From the NCBI GenBank assembly GCA_016933295.1, contig JAFGBG010000143.1:1-42680 (forward strand): DNA of 42,680 nt. The letters are read 5' to 3'. Positions 13,912 through 23,472 of this stretch are shown piece by piece. How positions within the stretch are numbered: the first letter of the stretch is position 1; each line of letters begins with the position of its first letter. The notes beneath the pieces are model-generated. The model was not told where the DNA came from and did not search any database. It worked only from the letters and a program-made list of their open reading frames with translations. The stretch comes from Sedimentisphaerales bacterium (lineage in GTDB: Bacteria > Planctomycetota > Phycisphaerae > Sedimentisphaerales > Anaerobacaceae). Both the position numbers and the translations under genes were made by a program.

Positions 13912-16128
13912 ATGCCTGAGATAGAAAGATTGTCCGTAACAGAAAAAGTAGGTTACAGCCTCGGCGACAGTGCCGCAAATTTTATCTTTCAGTCGGTTAT
14001 GATGTTCCTGATGTTCTTTTACACGGACGTCCTTGGAATCTCCCCGTGGTACGCCGGATGGATATTTCTTGCCACGAGAATAATTGACGCAATCAACGAC
14101 CCGATGATGGGGGCCATTTCCGACCGGACAAAAACCCGCTGGGGCAAGTTTCGGCCCTGGGTATTAATAACGGCGGTTCCTTTCGGAGTTATCGGGGTGC
14201 TGATGTTCACCGCGCCGAATCTGAGCGGCATGGGCAAAATCCTCTATGCCTTCATAACCTATAACTTTATGATGATTATATATACCGTCAACAACGTGCC
14301 GTACTGCGCTATGACGGGAGTTCTTACCGGCGACAATATCGAGCGCACGGGCCTGGCCTCCTACCGTTTTATCTTCGCAATGCTCGCGACTTTCTGTGTT
14401 CAGGGATTGAGCATTCCGATGGTAAACGCTCTCGGCGTCGATAATAAATCCATCGTGCAATGCAATGTCACGGCGGACCGGCTCGCTATCGAACCCGCCG
14501 GTCCCGGGCTGGCAAAAATTATCGTCTCGGCGGACGACCGGCAGGGAAACGTAATTAAGAAAGATTTTTATGTAAAGGTTACCAAAGCCGTTCCGGAAGT
14601 CCCGATTCTAAAAGCCCCGATTTCCGACCTGACACTTGAGCAGGGTTTCGGAGAGTACACGATAGACCTTACGTCCGTATTCGAGGCGGGAAAATATGCT
14701 CCCCTTACATACAGCGTAAGTGTTGTGGACAAGGGCATAGTCAGGACGGAGGTTACCGAAAACGGGATTAAATTTATCGAGGCCGGCGTCGGGGTCTCGA
14801 ATGTGACTATTATAGCCCAGGACAAACTAAGAAATACGGCAAATAACCAGTTTACACTGGCGGTTCTGGCCGCAGGAAATACTCCTCCGAAAGTAATCGA
14901 TCAGCCTGAAATCACCCTTGAAAAAGGATTCGAAAGACAACGGTTGGACCTTGCCGAAATTTTCTCAGATGAAGACGGCGACTCCCTCGATTACAAAGTG
15001 AAAAACAGTAATACGGGAGTGCTAAGTGCGGCCATCGAAGGAGGGCAACTGGTTTTATCGGAAAGAAATCCCGGAGACACCCAGATTACAATAACGGCCA
15101 ACGATGGAAAAGGCGGGCAATGTTCTCTTGTTATCCCCGTTATCAACAAGAAGGGAGCTAATATGCCGCCGATTCTTGATAAATCCCTGCCGGCACAAAC
15201 CATCTCAATAGAATCCGGTTCGGTGACTCTTAATCTTGCCGAGTTCTTTAGCGACCCGGATAATGACGATTTAACTTACGGAGTATCGGCCGTGAATCAG
15301 GCGAAAGGCTATCAATACACGATGATTGTCTTTTGCTCGCTGGCCGTGGTATTTTTCTTTATAACGTTCTTCACCACGAAAGAACGTGTCAAGCCAGATC
15401 CGAAGCAAAAAACTTCCTTAAAACAGGATTTTTCGGATTTGTTACACAACAAGCAGTGGCTGGCAATATTCTTTTTGACCGTATTTATCTTTATATATCT
15501 CGCTCTGCGCGGTTCGGTAACACTTTACTATTTCACTTACTACGTGAAACGAGAAGACCTTTTCAGCTATTTTAATATGCTGGGAATGGGCGTTACGCTT
15601 CTTGGAATACTTTTGTCCAAGCCGCTCGCGATTCGTTTCGGAAAACGCAACACTTTCCGGGCATGCCTGTTCCTTACGGCGGTATTTGCCTGTGTATATG
15701 CCTTTTTGCCGCCCGACGCACTCTTTTTGATTTTCGCGTTCAATGTACTGCTTTCACTTTCTTACGCACCGACAATTCCGATGCTGTGGGCGATGATGGC
15801 GGATGTAGCAGACTATGGAGAATGGAAAACCGGACGCCGTGCGACGGGTATGACTTTTTCCGCGACCACGTTCGGATTGAAAATGGGGCTTAGCTTAGGC
15901 GGTGCGATGTCGGGCTGGCTGTTGACCTACTTCGGATACATCGCGGGCGTCGAGCAAACCGACAGAGCTCTGGGCGGCATTCGCCTGATGATGAGTATTA
16001 TCCCGGCAATACCTTTCTTTATCGGTGTGGGTGTGCTCTTTTTGTATAAAATCGACAAGAAGACGGAATTTCAAATGCAGGACGAGCTAATCGAGCGCCG
16101 CAAGACGTATGAAGTTGAGGCTTCTTAA
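13912..16128 (+). CDS. GPH-family sugar:cation symporter with cadherin-like domain inserted in a periplasmic loop
   Basis: A 738-residue protein, far longer than the roughly 450-500 usual for glycoside-pentoside-hexuronide symporters. Residues 1-176 carry the N-terminal helices with GPH motifs (LGDSAANF near 18, NDPMMGAISDRTKTRWGKFRPW at about 62-83 in outline). Residues about 464-738 resume with the sixth helix (YQYTMIVFCSLAVVFFF), TTKER and the C-terminal half, including MWAMMADVADYGEW. Between them, about 285 residues form cadherin-like beta-sandwich repeats with LAEIFSDEDGDSLDYKV and LAEFFSDPDNDDLTYGV motifs. By topology this loop faces the periplasm. A good AGGAG precedes the ATG. It heads the xylan locus and probably imports xylo-oligosaccharides or aldouronates. 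The insert is the odd feature. Confidence 0.93.
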   Translation: MPEIERLSVTEKVGYSLGDSAANFIFQSVMMFLMFFYTDVLGISPWYAGWIFLATRIIDAINDPMMGAISDRTKTRWGKFRPWVLITAVPFGVIGVLMFTAPNLSGMGKILYAFITYNFMMIIYTVNNVPYCAMTGVLTGDNIERTGLASYRFIFAMLATFCVQGLSIPMVNALGVDNKSIVQCNVTADRLAIEPAGPGLAKIIVSADDRQGNVIKKDFYVKVTKAVPEVPILKAPISDLTLEQGFGEYTIDLTSVFEAGKYAPLTYSVSVVDKGIVRTEVTENGIKFIEAGVGVSNVTIIAQDKLRNTANNQFTLAVLAAGNTPPKVIDQPEITLEKGFERQRLDLAEIFSDEDGDSLDYKVKNSNTGVLSAAIEGGQLVLSERNPGDTQITITANDGKGGQCSLVIPVINKKGANMPPILDKSLPAQTISIESGSVTLNLAEFFSDPDNDDLTYGVSAVNQAKGYQYTMIVFCSLAVVFFFITFFTTKERVKPDPKQKTSLKQDFSDLLHNKQWLAIFFLTVFIFIYLALRGSVTLYYFTYYVKREDLFSYFNMLGMGVTLLGILLSKPLAIRFGKRNTFRACLFLTAVFACVYAFLPPDALFLIFAFNVLLSLSYAPTIPMLWAMMADVADYGEWKTGRRATGMTFSATTFGLKMGLSLGGAMSGWLLTYFGYIAGVEQTDRALGGIRLMMSIIPAIPFFIGVGVLFLYKIDKKTEFQMQDELIERRKTYEVEAS

Positions 16129-16267
16129 TATTAGTGACTTCACTTGAAACCGGCATAAGACGGAGCAAATGATATATCGTTATGTTATAAAAAAATGATT
16201 CCGTGCTCCCGGCGGATTTCGAGAGGTTCGAATATATAGTACATAAATGAAGTGGAAAGATAATTGA

Positions 16268-17344
16268 ATGAATATCGAAACAAAACAGCATACTCTGAGG
16301 GAAGCATTCAGGGGCGATTTTCATATCGGTGCCGCGTTAAGTCTCGACCAGATTTCCGGCAAAGAACCGGACTCCATCGCACTCGTGGAGAAACATTTCA
16401 ACAGTATCACACCGGAAAATATTCTCAAATGGGAGGAAGTTCATCCGGAGCCGGGGACGTATAATTTCGAGCCGGTGGATCGTTATGTGGAATTAGGACA
16501 AAAGAACAATATATTTACAGTCGGGCATACGCTCGTCTGGTTTTTTCAGACGCCGGACTGGGTCTTTCAGGACGATTCGGGCAAACCTTTGAGCCGGGAG
16601 GCGCTGCTCGAACGAATGAAAGAGCATATTTTCGCCGTGATGGGCCGTTATAAAGGCCGAATCCACGGCTGGGACGTTGTCAACGAGGCGATTGCGGAGG
16701 ACGGCACTTTCAGAAAATGCAAATGGCTCGAAATTATCGGCGAAGATTATATTCTCAAGGCCTTTGAATACGCCCGGCAGGCCGATCCCGGCGCACAACT
16801 TTATTACAACGAATACGATCTCGTGAAAGAGGCCAAGCGTGAAGGTGTTATTCGACTGATTCGCGAGCTTCAGTCGAAAGGCGTCCGCATCGACGGTCTG
16901 GGCATACAGGGACACTGGTTCCTGGATTATCCGGATATCAAAGAGATTGAGTCCGCCATCCTGGCTCTTTCGGAGCTGGGTGTCAAACTGATGGTGACGG
17001 AGCTGGATATCAGCGTGCTTTCGTATTATCCAGTCGATTCCCGGCTGGTGGACCTGTCTTCGTTCGGGCCGGCAAAGCAGAAGGAGCTCAATCCTTATCC
17101 CGACGCCCTGCCGGACGCGGCTCAAAACGACCTGGCAAAAAGGTACGCCGAAATTTTCTCGCTGTTTCACAGACACCGGGACAAATTCAGCCGGGTGACA
17201 TTTTGGGCCGTACACGACGGCCAGTCGTGGCGCAGCTATATGCCTATTAAGGGGAGAGCCGATTATCCGATGTTGTTCGACCGCCGGTACCGGGCCAAGC
17301 CGGCTTTCAATGCCGTTGTGGAGGTGGCTCGAAGCGCACAGTAA
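16268..17344 (+). CDS. GH10 endo-1,4-beta-xylanase, no signal peptide
   Basis: A 358-residue single-domain GH10 enzyme cleaving beta-1,4-xylosidic bonds. The acid/base is Glu140 in WDVVNEAI and the nucleophile Glu245 in MVTELDIS. Other GH10 hallmarks are NSITPENILKWEEVHP, GHTLVW and GIQGHW, then FWAVHDGQSW. It begins directly with the catalytic domain and has no signal peptide, so it probably acts in the cytoplasm on imported xylo-oligosaccharides. It follows the symporter by 139 bp in the same direction and may share its transcript. The length is normal for a one-domain GH10. Confidence 0.96.
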   Translation: MNIETKQHTLREAFRGDFHIGAALSLDQISGKEPDSIALVEKHFNSITPENILKWEEVHPEPGTYNFEPVDRYVELGQKNNIFTVGHTLVWFFQTPDWVFQDDSGKPLSREALLERMKEHIFAVMGRYKGRIHGWDVVNEAIAEDGTFRKCKWLEIIGEDYILKAFEYARQADPGAQLYYNEYDLVKEAKREGVIRLIRELQSKGVRIDGLGIQGHWFLDYPDIKEIESAILALSELGVKLMVTELDISVLSYYPVDSRLVDLSSFGPAKQKELNPYPDALPDAAQNDLAKRYAEIFSLFHRHRDKFSRVTFWAVHDGQSWRSYMPIKGRADYPMLFDRRYRAKPAFNAVVEVARSAQ

Positions 17345-17413
17345 TGTGCCGCTCTGCGAAATAAATGTCACTGGAAACAAGTCTCAGTCGGCCTTTACTA
17401 TCTTTGTGACGGC

Positions 17414-17478
17414 ACAATATGAGGAATGTGATATACAATTTGAGGACTTGATAAGCTCGTTCATATCGGAGCTGTATG
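17414..17478 (+). promoter_or_regulatory. Second direct-repeat operator, upstream of the sugar kinase
   Basis: ACAATATGAG (17414-17423) and ACAATTTGAG (17435-17444) are 21 bp apart. They are preceded by CGGC and followed by GA, as at 13741-13777. A weak -10-like TGTATG lies at 17473-17478, near the same distance as TATAAT in the first copy. Little else in 17345-17642 looks functional. The kinase start is 165 bp further on. Confidence 0.6.
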
Positions 17479-17642
17479 TGGAATCGGCAATTATTTTAAC
17501 CTTTTTGTTTTTTTGTAGGTAATAACGCTTATTTATTATTTGTAATGTGTTTATGGCAAAGATTTATTCTTTTATAATTCGGACTTGAAAATCCGGCAAC
17601 CTTAAGGTATGATTCCGGGAAATGAATATTTAAGGAGATTAA

Positions 17643-18860
17643 ATGAAGAATATGAAAGATATTGAAATTGTAGCGGCAGGCCATACCTGTCTTGATTTGA
17701 TTCCGGCTTTTACCATCGAGGGAAAAGTCGATAAAATGACGGACGTGCTTGTGCCGGGCAAGATGATAAATATGGGGCCGTGTGTAGTTGTGGGAGGCGG
17801 GCCCGTAACAAATGCCGGTGTTTCAATTCGCCGGCTCGGAGTCAAGACGGAGCTGATCGGTAAAATCGGAAACGACGACTTCGGCAGGGAAATTCTGGAC
17901 TGGTACGAGGAGCACGAAGGACATTTCAAGGGAATAAAGATGGTCGAGGGCGAATCGACTTCATATACCATCGCGATTTGTATTCCCGGTATAGACCGTT
18001 TTTACCTGCATCACTGTGGTGCGAATGATACTTTCGGTTACGATGATATGGATTTCGACCTCGTGCAGCGTTCTAAGCTGATGCTTTTCGGATATCCGCC
18101 GTGGATGAAAAAACTCTACGAGAACACGGGAGAGCAACTGACAAAAATCCTCAAAAAGACCAAGGAATTGGGAACAACGACTGCGCTGGACCTTTCGCTT
18201 CCGGATGTGAACAGTTATGCGGGTCAGGTTGACTGGAAGGCGATTCTGGAAAACTGGGTACCTTTGTCGGATATCATGGTTCCGAGCGCCGAAGAGATAT
18301 TTTACTTTTTATATAAGGATAAATTTCTCGAGAAAAAGGCGAATCTCGGTGCCAAAGAGAGCGTTCTCGACCATATGACTGTAAAAGAAATTTCCACTTT
18401 GGGCAATGATTTAATCGAAATGGGTGCGGCGATTGCCATGGTCAAATGCGGCCACAGAGGCCTGTACATTCGGACCGCCGGGCGGGATCGGCTTGAAAAG
18501 TTAGGCGCGGCGGAATGTTCTGATCCGGAAAACTGGGCAAACCGCGAGCTATGGCACCCGGTGTACCAGGAGGAAAAATTTGTCGGGGCACTGGGTTCCG
18601 GTGATTCGGCGATTGCGGGTTTTCTGTCGGCGTTTGTATGGGGACATACTGTCGAATCTTCTCTGAGGTATGCGAATGCCGCCGGGAGTATGAATGTCAC
18701 CGTCCCCGATGGGCTTACATGGAACAAGGGATTCGATGATTTGACAAAACGGATCGAATCGGGATGGAAAACTAAAAAGTTGAAAATCGACGAGAAAGGC
18801 TGGAAATATGAACGTGATTTCTGGGTGGGACCCGACAATCGTGGTAGATGGGAATCATAA
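17643..18860 (+). CDS. PfkB-family carbohydrate kinase
   Basis: A 405-residue ribokinase/PfkB-type sugar kinase. The N-terminal strand and loop VAAGHTCLDLIPAF lead into a substrate-binding GGGPVTNAGVSIRRLG. The C-terminal signature GSGDSAIAGFLSAF (near 318) carries the catalytic Asp and anion hole; the usual second Gly-Ala-Gly is Gly-Ser-Gly here. The substrate cannot be read from sequence. In a xylan locus a pentose or uronate-derived sugar is plausible. It has a good ribosome binding site (AAGGAG before the ATG) and heads a kinase-GH3-GH116-GH115 series, with GH3 only 24 bp downstream. Confidence 0.9.
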   Translation: MKNMKDIEIVAAGHTCLDLIPAFTIEGKVDKMTDVLVPGKMINMGPCVVVGGGPVTNAGVSIRRLGVKTELIGKIGNDDFGREILDWYEEHEGHFKGIKMVEGESTSYTIAICIPGIDRFYLHHCGANDTFGYDDMDFDLVQRSKLMLFGYPPWMKKLYENTGEQLTKILKKTKELGTTTALDLSLPDVNSYAGQVDWKAILENWVPLSDIMVPSAEEIFYFLYKDKFLEKKANLGAKESVLDHMTVKEISTLGNDLIEMGAAIAMVKCGHRGLYIRTAGRDRLEKLGAAECSDPENWANRELWHPVYQEEKFVGALGSGDSAIAGFLSAFVWGHTVESSLRYANAAGSMNVTVPDGLTWNKGFDDLTKRIESGWKTKKLKIDEKGWKYERDFWVGPDNRGRWES

Positions 18861-18884
18861 AAAGGTGTAATACTGGAGATAAAG

Positions 18885-20720
18885 ATGTCAAAAACAAAAG
18901 CAAGCACGAAAGCGAGAGATATATTTGTAAAAAAAATATTAAATAAAATGACTCTGGAGGAAAAGGTCGGCCAGCTTCTCACTTTTACCTGGCGCGGCAC
19001 AATACCGACGCCGAGCGGAATCGAACAAATCACGAAATTACAATGCGGCGGTCTTTGCCTGGAACCATACGCATTAGAGACCTGTAAGAACCTGTACTGG
19101 GGCAATTCCCAGATAGATAAAACGTTCAAAAAACCGAAAGATTATTTTACCATATCAAACACTTATTTTGCCGGCAAAACCTTTGGAATCAGTATCACAC
19201 CGGGCGATTACACCAAGGCCATAAATAAAATGCAAAGAATCGCCATGAGCAGGCCCTCGGGCATTCCACTGCATATGACGATTGATATGGAGGGAGATTT
19301 CAAGAACGATTATATGTCCGGCGGTATCCGGCAGTTTCCCTCGCAAATGGGCCTGGCAGCTATAGGCGATCCTAAGCTGACGTACAAAGTCGCCAACACC
19401 CTCGCCAGGATATGCAGTAATATGGGCGTGACTCAGTTTTACCATCCGGTTTGCGACTGCAACACGAACCCGAAAAATCCGGAAATCGGCGTCAGGTCGT
19501 TCAGCGACGACCCGGAAGTTTGTGCCGCACATGTGGCTGCGGCCGTTAAAGGTTATCAGGACGCCAACATCGCCGCTACCGGCAAACATTATCCGGGCCG
19601 CGGTTCTTCTGGCACCGACGCACACGATGTGCTCGAAGTTCTCAAGCTGAGCAAACAGAGAATGAAGGATGTCGATTTGGTTCCTTTTAAGGCCGCGATA
19701 GACGCCGGATGTATGGCGATTATGACGGGCCATTCGGTCTATCCTGCGTACGACAGTAAATATCCTACGACGTTGTCAAAGATACTGTTGACCGACCTTC
19801 TTAAAGGCGAGCTGGGATTCGACGGTGTGATTGTTTCGGATGCCATCGGCATGGCCGCTATTCTCAAAAAGTGGCCCCTCCCGAAGGCCTGCGCTATGGC
19901 AATCAAGGCCGGCTGCGATACGATACTGCTCAAGGCCGACGATGAGTCGAGGTCACAGTGTTTCTTCGGAATAAAGCAGGCTGTGGAAAAAGGCGAGCTT
20001 TCGGAAGAAAGGCTTAATGACGCAGTCGGACGCTTGTTGAAGATGAAATATGACCAGGGCCTGTTTAAGACCGCCGGCAGGAATGACCCGAAGAAAACTC
20101 AGGCTTATGCCATGAGTAAACCGGTCGTTGATTTCTCATGGGATGTTGCCAAAAAAGCCCTGCTTGTAATGCGGGATGACAAAAAATTGCTGCCGTTGAA
20201 AAAAGACAAGAAAATTCTGGTTATAGAGCAGCGCATTCCTTATGAATTCGTTGGAAAAGATCCGTATATGCACACGCATATGTTCTGCGAAAGAATGACG
20301 GAGCATTCGACCAATCTGATTCTCGCGGATACGGAATTCTCCGCCTTCGATGATGAGATTAAAGAGTGCCTTATGCTTGCCAAACAGGCGGACTTGGTTG
20401 TTATGACCAACTATTATGCTCGTATTGTCAAATCAGGCAATAATCAATTACTGATCAGGAAGCTCAAGCAGGCCGGCCACAAGGTTGTTGTGGTAACAAA
20501 TAGTCCTTATGCCGAAGGCACAACAAAGGAAGCGGACGCGGTTGTTTGTAATTTCAGCGGCACGCCCGATTCGATAAGATCTGCCGCGGACCTGCTGTTT
20601 GGAAAGATTAAGCCTCGTGCCGCAACTAAATGCCCGGTGAAACTTGCCGGAGGCAAAGCCGCCCCTGTGAAAAAACTCAAGGCACCCAAGAAGCATACTT
20701 TGAGCTTATCATATTGTTAG
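18885..20720 (+). CDS. GH3 glycosidase with NagZ-like catalytic loop, no signal peptide
   Basis: A 611-residue GH3 protein: a TIM-barrel domain with MTLEEKVGQLL at residue 22, KHYPGRG at about 234, and the catalytic nucleophile Asp319 in VIVSDAIGM, followed by an alpha/beta domain. The barrel loop carries D-A-H (Asp245 and His247), the dyad used as acid/base in NagZ-type beta-N-acetylhexosaminidases. Context suggests a beta-xylosidase or beta-glucosidase; the loop suggests a NagZ-like mechanism or specificity. The C-terminus is Lys and Ala rich. There is no export signal, so it is probably cytoplasmic. It is 24 bp behind the kinase gene, so almost certainly in the same operon. Confidence 0.9.
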   Translation: MSKTKASTKARDIFVKKILNKMTLEEKVGQLLTFTWRGTIPTPSGIEQITKLQCGGLCLEPYALETCKNLYWGNSQIDKTFKKPKDYFTISNTYFAGKTFGISITPGDYTKAINKMQRIAMSRPSGIPLHMTIDMEGDFKNDYMSGGIRQFPSQMGLAAIGDPKLTYKVANTLARICSNMGVTQFYHPVCDCNTNPKNPEIGVRSFSDDPEVCAAHVAAAVKGYQDANIAATGKHYPGRGSSGTDAHDVLEVLKLSKQRMKDVDLVPFKAAIDAGCMAIMTGHSVYPAYDSKYPTTLSKILLTDLLKGELGFDGVIVSDAIGMAAILKKWPLPKACAMAIKAGCDTILLKADDESRSQCFFGIKQAVEKGELSEERLNDAVGRLLKMKYDQGLFKTAGRNDPKKTQAYAMSKPVVDFSWDVAKKALLVMRDDKKLLPLKKDKKILVIEQRIPYEFVGKDPYMHTHMFCERMTEHSTNLILADTEFSAFDDEIKECLMLAKQADLVVMTNYYARIVKSGNNQLLIRKLKQAGHKVVVVTNSPYAEGTTKEADAVVCNFSGTPDSIRSAADLLFGKIKPRAATKCPVKLAGGKAAPVKKLKAPKKHTLSLSYC

Positions 20721-20816
20721 TAAGACATGGATTAAGAATTTTCTACACTGTTGTATTAAAAGCTTATCCTCTGGTTTCAGTTTAGAAAAGAAGAGGTCTG
20801 ACCAAGGAGATATTAA

Positions 20817-23351
20817 ATGCCAAAAGCAGGTAGTTTGAAAATAAGCGACGTATTTACGATTTCGGGAAAGCAGATATCCGGCATCTATGAAAAAAATAAA
20901 ATGACGGTCCATTTTCAGGGCATGTCGAAAACTCTTCAATTCCCTCATACTATCGCCCTGCAGGGAGCGCCGACCTGTTCGATCGGCATATCGCCCGAAG
21001 GTTTATATAACAGGCTTAACAATGCGGGCAGACTTATCCTGTTAAATCAGAATGCTATTCAATTTGCTTCAGCGCCGTTTATCCGGATCGGTGATAAATT
21101 CTCCATGCTTACTACGAGAGTACCCAGCGTCGTGGAAGGTCCCGATGATGTCCCTGCCCTGAAAAATTATTATCATCCGCCGGTGTCCGAAAAACAAACT
21201 TCCATTTCCATTGCCACACCGTTATTGGAATTAACCTACAAACTTGGAAAGGTCAGTGTAACAAGAAGACTGGTATCTCCTTTTTTATCCGGAAATACCC
21301 AGGCACTGATGCCGATCGGTGTCGAGGAGTTCGAGGTTGCCAATGCATCAAATCAGGCTCAGGAAATAACTCTGGTCGTCCCGAGGCCATCTTTGGTCAA
21401 TCTTCAGGAAAAAGAGCTGAAACCGACCGATCAGGACACCGTCTATATATGCTCGACACCGGTCAAAGGCCACGTGCACGAAGCGTTCAGAGATACAGGT
21501 CTTTCATGTGTAGTGATGGCAAGTAAGGAAAGCCGGGACAGAATGGTGATTGCAGTACCGGCAAAGAAAGGCCTGAAGATAGATACACAACCGTATTTCT
21601 GCCTGAACAGACTGAAACAGGATTTATTATTGAACGATGACGGCAGTTTTTACGAAAAGAGGGAGCCTATCCTGAATCAGGATTATGGTGCGGCGATAAG
21701 TGTTACCTTCAAATTGAAGCCAAAAGCCTCCGTAAAGATACCGGTCGCGATTGTTCTGGACTTCCCGGAACAGCGTTTTATCGACGGCAAATTTTTCGAA
21801 CGCAAATACGTCAAAAGTTTCAAGGACAAAAAAAACAGGGCTGTGGATATGGCGAAAACTGCTTTGGATAACTATCCCAAATGGCTGAGCCGGACGCTGA
21901 CTATCCAGAACAGGATATTCGAGCAAATACAGCAATCGCCATCTTATAAAAAAGACAAAGCCGGCGCGTTGAGGCTGACGCGGCTGATTTTCAATGAGTT
22001 CAGTTTCCCGCTCTCAAATGCCGCAGTCTGGATCGAGGACGGCAAAGGCAATAATATTGCGAGATTCCTGGAATGTTTCGATTATGCCTATATCGATCCT
22101 TCGGATGTGGATTGGTATTCCATGGTATTACTTGTACTTTTCCCGGATGTGGAAAAGGAACTCTGCCAGAGTTTTATTAACTCTATCAACAGGGAAAATA
22201 ACAACGAGCGTTATTATCATTTGCACGCGTCCTTTACCGAGGCAAGACAGCATTTTGAGAAATACCCGGAAGAATACGAAGGAATGTCACTGACCCAGAT
22301 AAAGGATGTGATTAAGATTAAAGGTTCAGTATCGCATGATGTGGGAGCTTTGCCGAAAGGCCATGCTTTGCGCAACGTCAGTGACTATGCCTGGTACAAT
22401 GACAATTACTGGGTGGATCTTTTCCCCAAGCTGGCCACAAGGATACTTAGAAATGTAAAATTCACCGGTGATTTGGATTTTCTAAGGAAGAACTGGAAGA
22501 CGATTAAGTTCGGTTTCGAGCATCTCGAAGAGCTTGATATCGACGGCGACGGCATCCCGGAAGGTTATCCCCATGAAGTCAAGAATACCTTCGATAATCT
22601 GCCGCTGTTCGGCGTGGATGCCTATGATGTGACGATTTTTATGGCCGGCTGCCGGGCCATGGTCGTTATGGCGGATATGATGAAAGACGCACCCGCTAAA
22701 AGACAATACCAGGAACATTTTGATAAAGCCTCCGCGATATTCGAGCAAATGTGGAGAGACGATAAAAACAGCCGCGGCGAGAGATTGCAGTATTATGTTA
22801 CCTGCTACGACCCTCAGACGGGAAAGGTAAACACGGACACATGGATTAATCAACTTGATGCGATTTGGTCGTTGATTGCCATGGGAGAAGAGCCTTTTAT
22901 CCCGGATGAAAAAGCGAAAAAAATCCTCCGAACCATTTACAAAAACAACCGGACTACAATGGGCTGGTGCATGACCCGAACCGAAGACGGTGAGCCGGTG
23001 GAATCGGACCAGGGCAAAGACGTATATACTACATCCAATTATGTTTTTGCCCAATTGCTCGACTATTACGGTCTGGTCAAAGAAAGCAAGGAAGTTTACA
23101 AGGTCATGGACAAGGTTATCTTCCGGCACGCCAATTCCCTGATCAGTCCGGATAATCTCAGGGCCGAGCTTGAACAGGAAGAAGGTGAGTCTGCGCCCGG
23201 GCCTCATTATATCGTAGCGGCTTATCCGCGGCCGGGTGCTATATTGACTCAAATTGTAATGCAGTATGTTAAGGAGCTTCAAAAGAAGAAGGGCAAAAAA
23301 AAGATCGATTCCGGCCTTTTGAAATCTTTCGTCGCAGAATTAATGAAATAG
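20817..23351 (+). CDS. GH116-family beta-glycosidase, no signal peptide
   Basis: An 844-residue protein with the GH116 layout: an N-terminal beta-sandwich (about 20-330) and a C-terminal (alpha/alpha)6 barrel. The likely nucleophile is Glu419 in RFLECFDYAY, followed by the family-typical DVDWYSMVLLVLFP. The likely acid/base is Asp593 in NTFDNLPLFGVDAYD, after DGDGIPEGYP. GH116 includes beta-glucosidases, beta-xylosidases and glucosylceramidases. Here a beta-xylosidase acting on imported oligosaccharides fits. The AAGGAG before the ATG is good. The catalytic assignments are by family pattern, not alignment. A 96-bp gap from GH3 without an obvious terminator suggests co-transcription. Confidence 0.88.
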   Translation: MPKAGSLKISDVFTISGKQISGIYEKNKMTVHFQGMSKTLQFPHTIALQGAPTCSIGISPEGLYNRLNNAGRLILLNQNAIQFASAPFIRIGDKFSMLTTRVPSVVEGPDDVPALKNYYHPPVSEKQTSISIATPLLELTYKLGKVSVTRRLVSPFLSGNTQALMPIGVEEFEVANASNQAQEITLVVPRPSLVNLQEKELKPTDQDTVYICSTPVKGHVHEAFRDTGLSCVVMASKESRDRMVIAVPAKKGLKIDTQPYFCLNRLKQDLLLNDDGSFYEKREPILNQDYGAAISVTFKLKPKASVKIPVAIVLDFPEQRFIDGKFFERKYVKSFKDKKNRAVDMAKTALDNYPKWLSRTLTIQNRIFEQIQQSPSYKKDKAGALRLTRLIFNEFSFPLSNAAVWIEDGKGNNIARFLECFDYAYIDPSDVDWYSMVLLVLFPDVEKELCQSFINSINRENNNERYYHLHASFTEARQHFEKYPEEYEGMSLTQIKDVIKIKGSVSHDVGALPKGHALRNVSDYAWYNDNYWVDLFPKLATRILRNVKFTGDLDFLRKNWKTIKFGFEHLEELDIDGDGIPEGYPHEVKNTFDNLPLFGVDAYDVTIFMAGCRAMVVMADMMKDAPAKRQYQEHFDKASAIFEQMWRDDKNSRGERLQYYVTCYDPQTGKVNTDTWINQLDAIWSLIAMGEEPFIPDEKAKKILRTIYKNNRTTMGWCMTRTEDGEPVESDQGKDVYTTSNYVFAQLLDYYGLVKESKEVYKVMDKVIFRHANSLISPDNLRAELEQEEGESAPGPHYIVAAYPRPGAILTQIVMQYVKELQKKKGKKKIDSGLLKSFVAELMK

Positions 23352-23472
23352 ACAGTATGTAACAGCATTAAGGTTTTTAAGCACTTGTCTTAAAATCCGG
23401 CAAAAAGTACTGTTCAAATTTCCGTAAAGAAATGAAGCGTAAAAATACAGTTTGTCACTGGGAGGCCTGATT

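Noticed and set aside
16493-17380. 295-codon ORF opposite the GH10 gene
   Set aside because: Antisense shadow of a clear xylanase; its composition is that of a complement, not of a protein family.
17580-17596. GGACTTGAAAATCC as a second tRNA fragment
   Set aside because: The short match to the tRNA T-arm does not extend and lacks the conserved T-loop; it lies on the wrong side of the tRNA to be an att site.
22482-23282. 266-codon ORF opposite the GH116 gene
   Set aside because: Antisense shadow of the GH116 frame.
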